From Mucilaginibacter geliditolerans (lineage in GTDB: Bacteria > Bacteroidota > Bacteroidia > Sphingobacteriales > Sphingobacteriaceae), in contig NZ_JACHBY010000001.1 of the NCBI RefSeq assembly GCF_014200495.1, positions 1 to 64,000 on the forward strand: DNA of 64,000 bases, given 5' to 3'. The notes beneath the pieces are model-generated. The model was not told the DNA's origin. It searched no databases and saw nothing but the letters and a program-made list of their open reading frames with translations. The translations under genes and the position numbers were made by a program. Position 1 is the first letter of the stretch; the number at the start of each line of letters is the position of its first letter. Below, piece after piece: positions 45,262 to 55,688 of this stretch.

Positions 45262-45297
45262 AAGGGCCGTTCAATTTTGAATGGCCCTTTTTGTTTT
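45262..45297 (+). terminator. terminator of the pyrC-DUF4199 operon
   Basis: A 13-bp stem with one G-T pair (45262-45274 with 45278-45290 region, AAGGGCC...GGCCCTT) is followed by a T-run. Confidence 0.85.
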
Positions 45298-45368
45298 TTT
45301 AACTGTATAATATTTAGTGTAAGAATAAACTGAAATATCTATCTTTAAAAATAAACAAACCAATTCAC

Positions 45369-45923
45369 ATGGAAACCAAATTACCAAGTTCAAATCAAAC
45401 AGCTTTTAAATGGGCTATCATTTATGTTATTATTGCAATTGTAATAACTTATGCATTCCAGTTTTTGAATATTGATCAAAGTTCAGGTGCTAAATATTTA
45501 ACCTATATTCCTTTTATAGCTTTTATGTTTTTAGCACAAAAGGAATACAAAGATCAGCTTGGCGGTTACCTTACCTTTAGTCAGGGGTTAGCAACCGGTT
45601 TTAAATATGCAATGATCTCGGGTGTTATTTTGGCCGTTTTTCTTTACCTGTATTTTACCTTTTTAAGCCCACAGATTTACGAACAGATACTGACCGCTAC
45701 ACAAGATAAATTAACCCAAGAGGGAAAATTATCAAGCGATCAGATAGAGACTACTATCAACTTCATGAAAAAATTTGGTATTATATCCATAGTGTTTGGC
45801 AGCATAATAGGCTCTGCATTTTTCGGTGTTATATTGGCATTGATAGGTGCTGCTATATTTAAAAATGAGAAGCCGCCATTTGATATTAATGACGAAACCA
45901 CATACGTTGACCCCGCAGTTTAA
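45369..45923 (+). CDS. second DUF4199-family membrane protein (184 aa)
   Basis: A paralogue of the preceding gene with the same four-helix layout (WAIIYVIIAIVITYAFQFL, then two central helices and FGIISIVFGSIIGSAFFGVI). It lies behind its own terminator and is followed by another, so it is transcribed separately. The tandem pair is usual for the family. Function unknown. Confidence 0.82.
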   Translation: METKLPSSNQTAFKWAIIYVIIAIVITYAFQFLNIDQSSGAKYLTYIPFIAFMFLAQKEYKDQLGGYLTFSQGLATGFKYAMISGVILAVFLYLYFTFLSPQIYEQILTATQDKLTQEGKLSSDQIETTINFMKKFGIISIVFGSIIGSAFFGVILALIGAAIFKNEKPPFDINDETTYVDPAV

Positions 45924-45943
45924 CTATAAATACCTATAAAGCA

Positions 45944-45979
45944 AAAGGCCCGCTCAATTTGAACGGGCCTTTCTTATTT
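45944..45979 (+). terminator. terminator of the second DUF4199 gene
   Basis: AAAGGCCCG (45944-45952) pairs with CGGGCCTTT (45964-45972) around an 11-nt loop, with T-rich CTTATTTT after it. It sits 20 bases after the stop codon. Confidence 0.82.
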
Positions 45980-46020
45980 TATATCGGAATATGATTACCC
46001 GAAGTTTTCAAAACTCTCAT

Positions 46021-46114
46021 TGTCATCTCGAATGCTAGTGAGAGATCTTCTGCACCATGCAAAGCGATTATGCAAATCGAAGAGGATTTCTCCTCGTACC
46101 TCGTCGAAATGACA
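46021..46114. repeat. palindromic repeat with TGTCATCTCGA / TCGAAATGACA ends
   Basis: Outer arms TGTCATCTCGA (46021-46031) and TCGAAATGACA (46104-46114) are inverse except one mismatch. Inside, GAGAGATCTTC and GAAGAGGATTTCTC occur. The same ends (TCATTTCGA) are typical of repeats seen in several Bacteroidota. It is the third kind of palindrome in this region. Confidence 0.65.
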
Positions 46115-46126
46115 GGTTTTTAATTA

Positions 46127-47458
46127 TTAATGTTTAACAATCTGTTTTACAATATCGTTACCAAAAACAAATACCATTAAGGTAACCAGCAATACAAAGC
46201 CTACTATTTGAGCGCGTTCTAAAAATTTATCGCTTAATGGTTTACCTTTTATCATTTCTATCAGTAAAAATAAAGAGTGACCGCCATCCAGTGCCGGGAT
46301 AGGTAACAGGTTGGTGAACGCCAATACCATTGATAACAGGCCTACCAGGCTCCAGAAACGCACCCAGTTTATCTGACTGCCGAACATAGTTGCTATAGCT
46401 ACCGGGCCGCTAACGGCTTTATTGAACTTAACATCGCCTTTAAATACTTTGCCTAATCCTTTAGCATCATCAGTAAATGTGCCCCATGCTTTTGAAGCAC
46501 CTACAGGTAATGAACCGAAAAAACCATAATTTACCGTGTCCTGTTTAGGGAAATCTATTTTAGGTGCAAAGCCAATGGTGCCATCAGGTGTAACCTGTGC
46601 AGTCAATTGTTTTAGTTCCCCATTGCGTTTTACTGATAATTGTATCTTGCTGTTTTTATCAAGTAATAATTGCGATTGCAGTTCATCGAAAAATGCAATA
46701 GTATGGTTGTTTATTGCAACAATACTATCGCCTTTCAGTAATCCGGATTTTTGCGCGTTACTGCCAGCTACTACAGAATCTACAGCGAAAGTAGTTCGAG
46801 GTACGCGGCTTATAAACTGATCGATCCCATGATCTGACAGGTCATTCAATATGCTTGCCGGAACAGGGATGTCTAATTTCTGACTTCCACGCAATACATT
46901 AAGTACCGAACGGTTAAGCAACACATCGGTACTGGTAAGATCTTCAAAACGCTTAACAGGTATACCATTAACCGCATAGATTACGTCACCAGCCTTCAGG
47001 CCCATTTTTTCGCCGACGGTACCGGGTACAATGCCATATTTCAGGCTGTCATTCGGGGTATAGGTTTCGCCGTACTTTACAGTCAGCATCCAGAATATAA
47101 ATATGCCCAGTATAATGTTAACCGTAATACCTGCAAGCATTACAATTAAACGCTGCCATGCCGGTTTCGAACGGAACTCCCAGGGTTGTGGCGGTCCCGC
47201 CAATTGCTCAGTATCCATTGATTCATCAATCATACCGGCAATTTTTACATAACCGCCTAAAGGCAGCCATCCTACACCATATTCAACGCCTTTATAGTTA
47301 AATTTAAACAGACTAAAGTTCCAGGCATCAAAAAACAGGTAGAACTTTTCTACCTTAATTCCAAATGCCCTTGCAGCTAAAAAATGGCCCAGTTCATGTA
47401 AAATCACTAAAATCGAAAGTCCCAGTATTAACTGGCCAACCATTATTACTATACTCAT
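46127..47458 (-). CDS. rseP: RIP metalloprotease RseP (site-2 protease family, 443 aa)
   Basis: Membrane zinc protease with HELGH at 21-25 in the first transmembrane segment and the LLPIPALDGGH motif near 388-398, where the Asp completes the zinc site. Two PDZ-like domains lie between (about 125-285), and four transmembrane segments are predicted. It performs regulated intramembrane cleavage, for example of anti-sigma factors. The gene starts inside the dxr stop codon (1-base overlap, TAATG). Confidence 0.94.
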   Translation of the reverse strand: MSIVIMVGQLILGLSILVILHELGHFLAARAFGIKVEKFYLFFDAWNFSLFKFNYKGVEYGVGWLPLGGYVKIAGMIDESMDTEQLAGPPQPWEFRSKPAWQRLIVMLAGITVNIILGIFIFWMLTVKYGETYTPNDSLKYGIVPGTVGEKMGLKAGDVIYAVNGIPVKRFEDLTSTDVLLNRSVLNVLRGSQKLDIPVPASILNDLSDHGIDQFISRVPRTTFAVDSVVAGSNAQKSGLLKGDSIVAINNHTIAFFDELQSQLLLDKNSKIQLSVKRNGELKQLTAQVTPDGTIGFAPKIDFPKQDTVNYGFFGSLPVGASKAWGTFTDDAKGLGKVFKGDVKFNKAVSGPVAIATMFGSQINWVRFWSLVGLLSMVLAFTNLLPIPALDGGHSLFLLIEMIKGKPLSDKFLERAQIVGFVLLVTLMVFVFGNDIVKQIVKH

Positions 47459-48657
47459 TATTGTTTTATATCAAATTGTAATGCCTTTAACGGCATTTGT
47501 TTTATTAAATTTTGTGCAAAGATGCGTGTTTCTTTATCAGTATTCAAATAGTCGTCGAGCGTTGGATTTGCTTTATGCTCTATCTTTTGCATACAGGTTT
47601 CAATGATCTCGCTCATGGCTAAAAATCCGACACTGTTATTCAAAAAACCACTAACCGCTATTTCATTAGCTGCGTTGATAATGCAAGGCATGTTACCGCC
47701 TTTATTTAATGCATCAAACGCTAACGCAAGATTACGAAAAGTTTTTATATCTGGTTTTTCAAACGTAAGGTTAGGGTAATTAGTAAAGTCGAAACGCTTA
47801 AAATTGTTTTGTAAACGATTAGGGTAAGCAAAAGCGTACTGTATAGGCAGTTTCATGTCAGGCAAACCCATTTGTGCTTTTATGGAGCCATCCTGAAATT
47901 GAACCATGGAATGTATGATGGATTGCGGGTGCACGATCACATCAATCTGATCAGCATCCAAACCAAATAACCATTTGGCCTCAATGACTTCCAGTCCCTT
48001 GTTCATTAATGACGCAGAATCGATAGTTATTTTAGAGCCCATTACCCAGTTAGGGTGTTTTAAGGCATCCTCGCGCAATACTTTAGCCAGAAAATCAAGA
48101 TCTTTCCCCCTGAACGGGCCGCCGGAAGCGGTTAATATTATTTTTTCTACAGGGTTGTTTTCCTCACCTGCAAGGCATTGAAAAATGGCCGAGTGCTCAG
48201 AATCTACAGGTAATAGTTTAACATTATGTTTGGTAGCCAGGTCGGTTATTAATTCGCCAGCGACAACCAGTGTTTCTTTATTTGCTAACGCAATATCTTT
48301 TCCGGCCTTTATAGCAGCGATGGTAGGTTCCAAACCCGAAAAGCCAACCATAGCGGTTAAAACCATGTTGATCTCGGGGTGGGTTACTATATCAGTAATA
48401 GCTTCAATGCCAGCTAGTACCTGTACATCGGTATTGGCAAGCGCGTCCTTTATATACTGATATTTATTTTTATCGCAGATGATGACATAAGCCGGGTTAA
48501 ATTGCAGGGCTTGCGCTATAAGCAGATCGGCATTGTTTTGGGCCGTTAACACATAAGCCCTGAAAAGGTCAGGATTTCTGCCGATAACATCCAGCGCTTG
48601 TGTGCCAATGCTGCCGGTTGAGCCTAAGAGGGCTATATTCTTTTTAGTACTATCCAA
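47458..48657 (-). CDS. dxr: 1-deoxy-D-xylulose 5-phosphate reductoisomerase
   Basis: Dxr converts DXP to MEP, the second step of the non-mevalonate isoprenoid route. The 399-aa protein shows NADPH-binding LLGSTGSIGTQALDVI (10-25), the substrate-binding loop with NKETLV and LPVDSEHSAIFQ (145-165), TASGGPFRG and the C-terminal NAANEIAV. Full length, no missing residue seen. It is in the minus-strand operon GH3-dxr-rseP with short overlaps, a known Bacteroidota order. Confidence 0.96.
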   Translation of the reverse strand: MDSTKKNIALLGSTGSIGTQALDVIGRNPDLFRAYVLTAQNNADLLIAQALQFNPAYVIICDKNKYQYIKDALANTDVQVLAGIEAITDIVTHPEINMVLTAMVGFSGLEPTIAAIKAGKDIALANKETLVVAGELITDLATKHNVKLLPVDSEHSAIFQCLAGEENNPVEKIILTASGGPFRGKDLDFLAKVLREDALKHPNWVMGSKITIDSASLMNKGLEVIEAKWLFGLDADQIDVIVHPQSIIHSMVQFQDGSIKAQMGLPDMKLPIQYAFAYPNRLQNNFKRFDFTNYPNLTFEKPDIKTFRNLALAFDALNKGGNMPCIINAANEIAVSGFLNNSVGFLAMSEIIETCMQKIEHKANPTLDDYLNTDKETRIFAQNLIKQMPLKALQFDIKQ

Positions 48658-50155
48658 TTTTTGTATACTCCTTCAATTCGTCTGCAATTTTTCGGTCGTT
48701 AGCCAGTCTTGGTACTTTATTCTGACCGCCCAATTTCCCCTGCGAACGCATATAGTTTATAAAGGTATCTTTTTTCAAACTTCTGATCACCAAAGGTTGC
48801 AAAATGTTGCCTTCAATGAGGTCAAAGTAGTAAATATTTTTCTTTTGTAAGGCTTTATCCACTTTTTGCCTGAATGCTTCAAGATCATTCGGCTCGTTGC
48901 CAAACTCAATAAACCATTCATGATAGGGGAGTTCTCCCGGCGCCGGGTTAACCTGTGGTGCAACCGTAAACTCTACCACATCAATCCCTTCCTCTTTTGC
49001 AATGCTCATTAATGAATGTTCAACTTCTTCGCCTATCACATGTTCGCCAAAGGCAGATATAAAATGCTTTATGCGGCCGGTAACCAAAATTTTATACGGG
49101 TCTTTTGAAATAAATTTCACCGTATCGCCTAAACTGTAGCCCCATAAACCGGCATTGGTGTTTAATATGAGCGCGTAATTTTTATTCAGTTTGATATCTT
49201 TAAGGCTGATGCGGGTCGGGTTATCATTAAAGAACTCATCAACCGGGATAAATTCATAAAATATGCCAGAGTCAACCTGCAACAGCAGGCCCTTGTCCTT
49301 TTGTGAATCCTGGAAAGCGATGAAGCCTTCAGATGCCGGATAGGTTTCTATAGAATCAATCGCAAAGCCGATACTTTCCTCAATACGTGCGCGGTAGGGT
49401 TCGTAGTTTACTCCTCCATATACAAACAGCTTAAAATTAGGGAAGATATCCTTTATCTTTTTGCCGCCGCTTTTAGTTGTAAGCCTGTCGAAATACATCT
49501 GGCACCAGGGCGGTATGCCCGATATAAGGCGCATATCCTCGTTTATGGTCTCATCAACAATGGCATCCACTTTTTGCTCCCAGTCCTCAATACAATTTAC
49601 GTTGTAACTGGGCATGCGGTTCTTTTGCAAATATGGTGGTATATGATGCGCAACAATGCCCGATAGCCTGCCGGTATCAAGGCCGCTCTTTTTGCTTAAA
49701 ACAGGACTGCCCTGTAAAAATATAAGTTTGCCATCTAAAAAATCTGCATTGCCAGTTTCGTATATATAACTCAGCAAGGCATTCCGGGCCGAATCAATAT
49801 GGCCGGGCATGCTCTCTTTGGAGATAGGGATATATTTTACGCCTGATGTAGTGCCCGAAGTTTTGGTAAGATACAAGGGTTTGCCGGGCCACAGCACGTT
49901 TTCTTCGCCGTTGGTTACACGCTCAATGTAGGGGCGGAGTTCCTCATAATCACGTACCGGGACTTGCTTTTTAAAAGCATCATAGTTGCTGATCTGCCCA
50001 AAATGATGAGCCTGGCCAAAGGCTGTATTTTTAGCTTGATCAATGAGTTTCAGAAAAGTTTTATGCTGTAATTCAACCGCGTTTTTGCGGATGTTGTTCA
50101 GTTGTTTATTAACCAGTTTAGCGTATAATTTGCTCAGTACAGCTTTCAGCCCCAT
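48650..50155 (-). CDS. GH3 auxin-responsive-promoter-family acyl-adenylating protein (501 aa)
   Basis: A soluble ANL-superfamily-like enzyme of the GH3 family, which in plants joins amino acids to jasmonate or auxin. In bacteria the role is unknown. The ATP/AMP-binding motif TKTSGTTSGVKY lies at 97-108, and SLGDTVKF and TGRIKHFISAFGEHV follow near 345-380. It overlaps dxr by 8 bases at its 3' end and starts 2 bases after the gene at 50158, so it is in the same transcript. Length is normal. Confidence 0.88.
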   Translation of the reverse strand: MGLKAVLSKLYAKLVNKQLNNIRKNAVELQHKTFLKLIDQAKNTAFGQAHHFGQISNYDAFKKQVPVRDYEELRPYIERVTNGEENVLWPGKPLYLTKTSGTTSGVKYIPISKESMPGHIDSARNALLSYIYETGNADFLDGKLIFLQGSPVLSKKSGLDTGRLSGIVAHHIPPYLQKNRMPSYNVNCIEDWEQKVDAIVDETINEDMRLISGIPPWCQMYFDRLTTKSGGKKIKDIFPNFKLFVYGGVNYEPYRARIEESIGFAIDSIETYPASEGFIAFQDSQKDKGLLLQVDSGIFYEFIPVDEFFNDNPTRISLKDIKLNKNYALILNTNAGLWGYSLGDTVKFISKDPYKILVTGRIKHFISAFGEHVIGEEVEHSLMSIAKEEGIDVVEFTVAPQVNPAPGELPYHEWFIEFGNEPNDLEAFRQKVDKALQKKNIYYFDLIEGNILQPLVIRSLKKDTFINYMRSQGKLGGQNKVPRLANDRKIADELKEYTKIG

Positions 50156-50157
50156 AA

Positions 50158-50859
50158 TCAGTTCGTTTCGGCAATATCATCATCCACATCAAGGTGGCTA
50201 TAAACCAGTTTACGATAAGCCACAACCAGTATAATATTTACAAATGGTATTACAAATATTACACCTATAAGTGTTAGGGATGCCAGGAAAAACAATAATT
50301 CTACCAGCACAAATAATAGGAAATACTTTAAAAAATTACCTTTTATAAGATAATAGCTTTGATTAACTGATTCAAACGGACCAGAGCTGTCATCTACAAT
50401 AAAACAAGTACAAATGGGGAGTATAAAAAGGAAGAAGAATTCAAAAAATATACCTATACAAATACCTAAAATATTTTTAGTGAATTCATTATTCACTCCT
50501 TCAATTAAATGTTGTAGGAAAACAGACAGCGCGCTAACTAATATCAATAAAATGAGATAGCTGAAGAGCATTTTAATTCTTGGTATAATCTCCTTGAATT
50601 CAAAATCATAATACTCTTTGTCCATCAGCTTAAAAATCAGCTTAATGTAGCTCAGGAACAAAAAGCTTACACTAATGAACAGAACAGTAATGCCAATGGA
50701 CGCCAATAGGCTGTCGGTAAAAACATAGTATACAACAAAGCCTAATATAAATACAATAAAGAAGGCAATCAGTGAAAAGATGGCTACAACAGCGAAGTTT
50801 TTCTTTAAAACACTCCACGATGTTTTAAGCGTTTCAACAACTGAAAATTCATGATACAT
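50158..50859 (-). CDS. multi-spanning membrane protein of unknown function (233 aa)
   Basis: Very hydrophobic chain with six likely helices (first LKKNFAVVAIFSLIAFFIVF; last LIGVIFVIPFVNIILVVAY) and a Phe-rich middle (FEFFFLFILPICTCF). N- and C-termini are charged and cytoplasmic-looking. It resembles YciC/DUF975-like integral membrane families in layout, but I cannot assign one. It is followed 2 bases later by the GH3 gene, likely co-transcribed. No catalytic motif seen. Confidence 0.7.
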   Translation of the reverse strand: MYHEFSVVETLKTSWSVLKKNFAVVAIFSLIAFFIVFILGFVVYYVFTDSLLASIGITVLFISVSFLFLSYIKLIFKLMDKEYYDFEFKEIIPRIKMLFSYLILLILVSALSVFLQHLIEGVNNEFTKNILGICIGIFFEFFFLFILPICTCFIVDDSSGPFESVNQSYYLIKGNFLKYFLLFVLVELLFFLASLTLIGVIFVIPFVNIILVVAYRKLVYSHLDVDDDIAETN

Positions 50860-50868
50860 ATATACTGT

Positions 50869-51837
50869 TTATGATTTTTTTAATACTATACGCTTCCAAA
50901 AATCCTGCATGAAACCCAAGCCATAAGCAGTAAGTTGTATAAAGGCAGCTATGATGCTCAAAAATGCAATTTTTGCCGACTTGTTTTTCCACCACGAGTG
51001 AAAAAATATTAACAAAATAAATATAGCAAATATAACATTACATAAAACCGCTATGTGCCAGCAAAATACGTTAGCTATTATTGTAAATATAATATATAAT
51101 GTAAATACAGCGGGGAAAAAATGTACTGCTTTTAATCCTTTCGGAAAGAATTTATAAACGTTAATACGCGCCCTGCCGAAGAAATGCAGTTGTTTATAAA
51201 ACTGTAAAAAGTTGGTGCGCCGTTTATGATACACTTTAGCATCGGGTATTAGCCCAATTTTAAAGCCCATGGAATGTATGCGTATACTGTATTCAATATC
51301 CTCGCCCAGGCGGGTGATGATAAAGCCGCCCGCCTTTTCCCATACCAGGCGGGATATACCCATATTAAAACTGCGCGGGTGAAACTGGCCTATCCCTTTT
51401 TTATTGCCACGTATACCTCCGGTGGTAAAAGGGGAGGTCATGGAGTAACTTATAGCTTTTTGGGTAGGGGTAAATGACGGGTGCGCATCATCGGGTCCGC
51501 CGTAAGCATCCAGCCAGTTTGTTGCAAGGCTATCATTTACTATTTGCAAATAATCAGCAGGTATAAGGCAGTCTGAATCAAAAACTACAAAATAATCACC
51601 TTTCGCACGTTCGAAACCGAAGTTGCGGGTAAAGCCCTGGCCTTCATTAGCTTTTACAAAGTATTTAATATCCAGTTTATCAGCAAAACTCTGTACAATT
51701 TCGGCAGCATCATTTACTGAGCCATCTTCAATCACTAAAACCTCGAATTGCTTATACGTTTGCAGCGTAAGCGTTTCCAGCAATTCTTTGATCTCCTGAG
51801 GGCGGTTGTATAATGGAATGATGATGGAAAAAAACAT
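50869..51837 (-). CDS. glycosyltransferase family 2, membrane-anchored (322 aa)
   Basis: GT-A fold: IIIPLYNRPQEIKELL at the N-terminus, VIEDGSVNDA near 36, the metal-binding FDSDC near 91, and a basic segment KRRTNFLQFYKQLHFFGRAR typical of polymerising GT2 enzymes. Two or three C-terminal transmembrane helices. It acts at the inner membrane on an envelope glycan, substrate unknown. It is separated by 9 bases from the membrane protein downstream. No partner for an LPS cluster is visible. Confidence 0.85.
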   Translation of the reverse strand: MFFSIIIPLYNRPQEIKELLETLTLQTYKQFEVLVIEDGSVNDAAEIVQSFADKLDIKYFVKANEGQGFTRNFGFERAKGDYFVVFDSDCLIPADYLQIVNDSLATNWLDAYGGPDDAHPSFTPTQKAISYSMTSPFTTGGIRGNKKGIGQFHPRSFNMGISRLVWEKAGGFIITRLGEDIEYSIRIHSMGFKIGLIPDAKVYHKRRTNFLQFYKQLHFFGRARINVYKFFPKGLKAVHFFPAVFTLYIIFTIIANVFCWHIAVLCNVIFAIFILLIFFHSWWKNKSAKIAFLSIIAAFIQLTAYGLGFMQDFWKRIVLKKS

Positions 51838-51850
51838 GTATTAGAATTAG

Positions 51851-51925
51851 GTAATTTGATGATTTGATGATTTGAAGATGTTAAGTATCATTTTCAAATC
51901 TTCAAATCAACCAATTTTCAAATTA
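51851..51925. repeat. palindromic repeat, GATTTGAAGAT family
   Basis: GATTTGAAGAT (51869-51879) is inverted at 51898-51908, flanked by further AATTTGATGATTTGATGA and CAAATCAACCAATTTTCAAA words. A short A/T palindrome found between glycosyltransferase genes in related bacteria, from memory. Confidence 0.6.
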
Positions 51926-52876
51926 AATGGTTTCCTCAACCTGGTATCTGTTGCGTTCGCTGGCGCTGCGGGCTACCAGTTCGGCAACAAAGCCGGTTAA
52001 AAATAATTGCGATCCTAATATGATGGCTACAAGCGCTATATAAAATAATGGCTGGGCAGTTATATCCCGGCTGTATTTTAAATGCATTTCTATATCATAC
52101 AGTTTCTCAAATATCAGCCATAGGGCAATAATGGTTCCTGTTAAAAAGCTCAATACACCCATGGTGCCAAAAAAGTGCATAGGGCGCTTGCCAAATTTGC
52201 CAACAAAAAATATAGAGAGCAGATCTAAAAAGCCATTTACAAAACGGCTCATCCCGAATTTGGTTTTGCCGTATTTGCGTGCACGGTGCTCAACCACCTG
52301 CTCACCAATTTTGGTAAAGCCTGCCCATTTTGCTAAAACAGGTATATAACGGTGCATTTCGCCATAAACCTCAATGTTTTTTACAACAGTGCTACGGTAA
52401 GCTTTCAATCCGCAATTAAAATCGTGCAAGTTATGTATGCCCGACATACTGCGTGTAGCGGCATTAAACAACTTGGTAGGGATGGTTTTGCTTATGGGGT
52501 CATACCGTTTAGCTTTCCAGCCTGATATCAAGTCGTATTTTTCTTCGGTTATACGGCGGTATAATTCAGGTATTTCATCGGGGCTGTCCTGCAGATCGGC
52601 ATCCATGGTGATAATAACATCGCCTTTGGTAGCATCAAAGCCGGTATTTAAGGCGGCTGACTTGCCATAATTACGCCTGAATTTTATGCCTTTGATGTAT
52701 GGATTATTAAGCTGCAATTTTTTGATCATATCCCATGATCCGTCCTTGCTGCCATCATCCACCAGGATGATCTCGTAAGTAAAATGATTTTCATCCATTA
52801 CACGGCTTATCCATGAGGTTAGCTCTGGTAATGATTCTACTTCATCATATAAAGGTACTACAACTGATATATCCAT
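51923..52876 (-). CDS. glycosyltransferase family 2, polyprenyl-phosphate type (317 aa)
   Basis: GT2 of the DPM1/ArnC/GtrB group: MDISVVVPLYDEVESLPELT (the start at 52876; the upstream ATG adds eight unlikely residues), VDDGSKDGSW near 41, and MDADLQDSPDEIPEL near 92-106. Conserved RRNYGKSAALNTGFDATKGD and two C-terminal transmembrane helices complete it. Such enzymes move a sugar from a nucleotide to undecaprenyl phosphate for envelope glycan modification. The sugar is not decided by sequence. It may be expressed with the previous GT2, separated by a palindrome. Confidence 0.87.
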   Translation of the reverse strand: MDISVVVPLYDEVESLPELTSWISRVMDENHFTYEIILVDDGSKDGSWDMIKKLQLNNPYIKGIKFRRNYGKSAALNTGFDATKGDVIITMDADLQDSPDEIPELYRRITEEKYDLISGWKAKRYDPISKTIPTKLFNAATRSMSGIHNLHDFNCGLKAYRSTVVKNIEVYGEMHRYIPVLAKWAGFTKIGEQVVEHRARKYGKTKFGMSRFVNGFLDLLSIFFVGKFGKRPMHFFGTMGVLSFLTGTIIALWLIFEKLYDIEMHLKYSRDITAQPLFYIALVAIILGSQLFLTGFVAELVARSASERNRYQVEETI

Positions 52877-53041
52877 GTATAGTGAATGCAATTGGAGCAA
52901 TATTTGTTATAGCTACTCCAAGCCGCTGCAAAAATATAAAAAATACTAATGCTTTGCGATGGTGCGTTATTTAATAAAACCAGTATAAAAAAACACGCTT
53001 TAATATATTTTTATATATTTATTGCCTTATAAATCTAATAA

Positions 53042-55615
53042 ATGAACTATTGTAGAATAGCTATGGTGCTTTTAATGTGTGCCTGCATACATAGCGTTAA
53101 TGCCCAGAACACCGAAGAAGTAACAACTAAATATGATCAGTATAAAGTATTTACGCCTACCTTTTACCCTGATAAAGGTAACGAATACAGAACAGCCAGC
53201 GGTGCGCCCGGAGCTAAATACTGGCAAAATCGTGCCGATTATAAACTTAATATAACGCTTGATACAGCAAATCATAGGGTTAGCGGTACCGATATAATAA
53301 CTTATACCAATAACAGTCCGGATGGGTTATCATTTTTATGGTTACAGGTTGATCAGAATATTTATCGTGAGGATTCACGTGGTACGGCAACAGCCTTGTC
53401 AGGTGGCCGGTTTACCAATAAACACTATACCAATGGCGATGAGATAAAAGCTGTTTACATTATAAAAAATGGCAAAGCCGAGAAAGTCGATTATTTGGTT
53501 ACCGACACCCGGATGCAGATAAAGCTAAAAGATACCCTACGGTCAGGCGGTAGTAAATTACAGATAAAAATAGAATATGCTTTTACTGTACCTGAGTATG
53601 GTACAGACAGGATGGGCCGCATGCTTGCCCATGATGGCTGGATATATGAGATAGCCCAATGGTACCCCCGCATGGAGGTTTATGACGATGTTACCGGCTG
53701 GAATGTGATCCCATATATGGGTGGAGCAGAGTTTTATTTAGATTATGGCGATTTTGATTTCACCATTACAGCTCCGGCAAACCTTGTTGTGGTAGGCTCA
53801 GGTGAGTTGCTTAACCCAACCGAAGTATTAACGCCAAAGATCATCAGTCGTTTAGATGCTGCCAGGAACAGTGATAAAACCGTATTTATTAAAGCTGCCG
53901 GTGATGTTAATGATAAAGCATCTTATCCGAATAAACCATCCTTAACCTGGCATTTTTTCTGTAAAAACTCGCGCGATGTGTCATGGGCCGCATCAAGGGC
54001 ATTTATATGGGATGCCGCGCGCATTAATTTACCGGGTGGTAAAAAGGCATTGGCACAATCTGTTTATCCTGAGGAATCTGTAGGGCAGGATGCGTGGAGC
54101 CGCTCAACTGAATATACCAAAGCTGCTATTGAGCTATACTCCAGCAAATGGTTCTCTTATACTTACCCTGTTGCTACAAATGTTGCAGGTAACGTAAGCG
54201 GTATGGAGTACCCGGGAATTGTATTTTGTGGCTCTGACACTAAGAATGGTGAACTGTGGGATGTCACCAACCACGAGTTTGGCCATAACTGGTTCCCGAT
54301 GATTGTAGGGTCAAACGAACGTAAATATGCCTGGATGGATGAAGGTTTTAATACTTTTTTAAATGAGGTTGATACCAAAGTTTTTAACAACGGAGAATAC
54401 TATAAGAAACCAGATGAACAAAAGGCTGCACCTGGCATGTTTTCGCCGGATGCGAATACTATTATGACATTGCCTGATGTTACGCCGGATGAGTTTTCCG
54501 GCATGTCAGAATATGAAAAACCTGCCCTGGCTTTAACCATATTACGTGAACAGATACTGGGTGAAGAACGTTTTGATTATGCTTTTCAAACGTATATTAA
54601 ACGCTGGGCCTTTAAGCATCCAACACCATGGGATTTTTTCCATACCATGGATAACGCAGCAGGAGAGGACCTCAGCTGGTTTTGGAACGAGTGGTTCTTT
54701 ACCACATGGAAACTGGATCAGGCTGTAAAAGGGATAGATTATATAAATGGAAACCCTGCTGAAGGGGCAACCATAACCATTGATAATCTGGAAGAAATGG
54801 CCATGCCGGTAACCATTGCAGTAAAAGAAGAGAATGGCAAAACAGGTATTGTAAAATTACCTGCTGAAATATGGCAAAAAGGTGGTGAGTGGACCTTTCC
54901 TTATAAATCAACCTCAAAAATAATATCGGCGGTGATAGATCCTGATCATACTTTGCCTGATATTAACCCGGATAACAATGCTTACAGCGGTTTAGCTGTT
55001 CCTGATGGTACCACAGCTAAAAATGTAGTTAAGAAGTACCTTGATGCTGTAGGCGGCGAAGATAAGCTGGCTGCCATCAAGAGAATAAAAATAACTGCTG
55101 TTGCCAGCATACAGGGTTTAGATCTTCAGCAGACTGATACTTATAGAGCGCCTAATACATTCTCACAAGAAGTTATAGTACCCAATTATGATAACAGTGT
55201 ATTTTCACATATCGACATTAATGGCGATAGCGTATTGGCTAGTGAGAAAGATACCCGCCTGCAACTTGGCAGCATTGATAAAAGCATTCTGAAAGAAAAA
55301 CATAAAATATTCCCGGAACTGGATTACAATAAGCCAGGTTATAGTTTGCAGCTGGCACCAATGCTACAAATACTCAATAACCAGTTTGTGTACATGGTAA
55401 CGGTTACCACACCGGCAGGCGTTAAAATAAAAAACTATTACGACCAGAAAACAGGTTTCAAATTGAAATCAGAAGTAGCTGTTCCGGGCAATACACCAAC
55501 TGATTTTGAAGATTATCGCGAGGTTAAGGATGGAATTATGATCCCGTATACCGAACAAACACAGTCATTCGGCCAGCCGATTGATTTTAAGGTGAAGAAT
55601 GCGGAGATAAATTAG
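53042..55615 (+). CDS. M1-family zinc metallopeptidase (857 aa), exported
   Basis: Signal peptide (to CIHSVNAQ), a beta-rich N-terminal domain (about 30-300) and the gluzincin catalytic domain. It has HEFGHN (about 410-415) and the third ligand Glu 18 residues after the second His (DEGFNTF), the exact HExxH-18-E spacing. The GxMEN exopeptidase motif is replaced by [11 protein letters not shown] further C-terminal region (about 650-857) is of unknown role. Probably a periplasmic or outer-membrane aminopeptidase-like enzyme. Followed by a palindrome and a terminator. Confidence 0.93.
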   Translation: MNYCRIAMVLLMCACIHSVNAQNTEEVTTKYDQYKVFTPTFYPDKGNEYRTASGAPGAKYWQNRADYKLNITLDTANHRVSGTDIITYTNNSPDGLSFLWLQVDQNIYREDSRGTATALSGGRFTNKHYTNGDEIKAVYIIKNGKAEKVDYLVTDTRMQIKLKDTLRSGGSKLQIKIEYAFTVPEYGTDRMGRMLAHDGWIYEIAQWYPRMEVYDDVTGWNVIPYMGGAEFYLDYGDFDFTITAPANLVVVGSGELLNPTEVLTPKIISRLDAARNSDKTVFIKAAGDVNDKASYPNKPSLTWHFFCKNSRDVSWAASRAFIWDAARINLPGGKKALAQSVYPEESVGQDAWSRSTEYTKAAIELYSSKWFSYTYPVATNVAGNVSGMEYPGIVFCGSDTKNGELWDVTNHEFGHNWFPMIVGSNERKYAWMDEGFNTFLNEVDTKVFNNGEYYKKPDEQKAAPGMFSPDANTIMTLPDVTPDEFSGMSEYEKPALALTILREQILGEERFDYAFQTYIKRWAFKHPTPWDFFHTMDNAAGEDLSWFWNEWFFTTWKLDQAVKGIDYINGNPAEGATITIDNLEEMAMPVTIAVKEENGKTGIVKLPAEIWQKGGEWTFPYKSTSKIISAVIDPDHTLPDINPDNNAYSGLAVPDGTTAKNVVKKYLDAVGGEDKLAAIKRIKITAVASIQGLDLQQTDTYRAPNTFSQEVIVPNYDNSVFSHIDINGDSVLASEKDTRLQLGSIDKSILKEKHKIFPELDYNKPGYSLQLAPMLQILNNQFVYMVTVTTPAGVKIKNYYDQKTGFKLKSEVAVPGNTPTDFEDYREVKDGIMIPYTEQTQSFGQPIDFKVKNAEIN

Positions 55616-55616
55616 T

Positions 55617-55680
55617 TTGCAGTTTACAGTGGGCAGTTTTCAGTAAGCACAGTCCAGTTTTTTGCTAACTGTAAACTGCC
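55617..55680. repeat. intergenic palindromic repeat, GCAGTTTACAGT family
   Basis: GCAGTTTACAGT (55619-55630) is perfectly inverted at 55668-55679. Its words match those at 35561-35650, so both are copies of one repeat family 20 kb apart. Confidence 0.7.
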
Positions 55681-55688
55681 TGTTCTAT

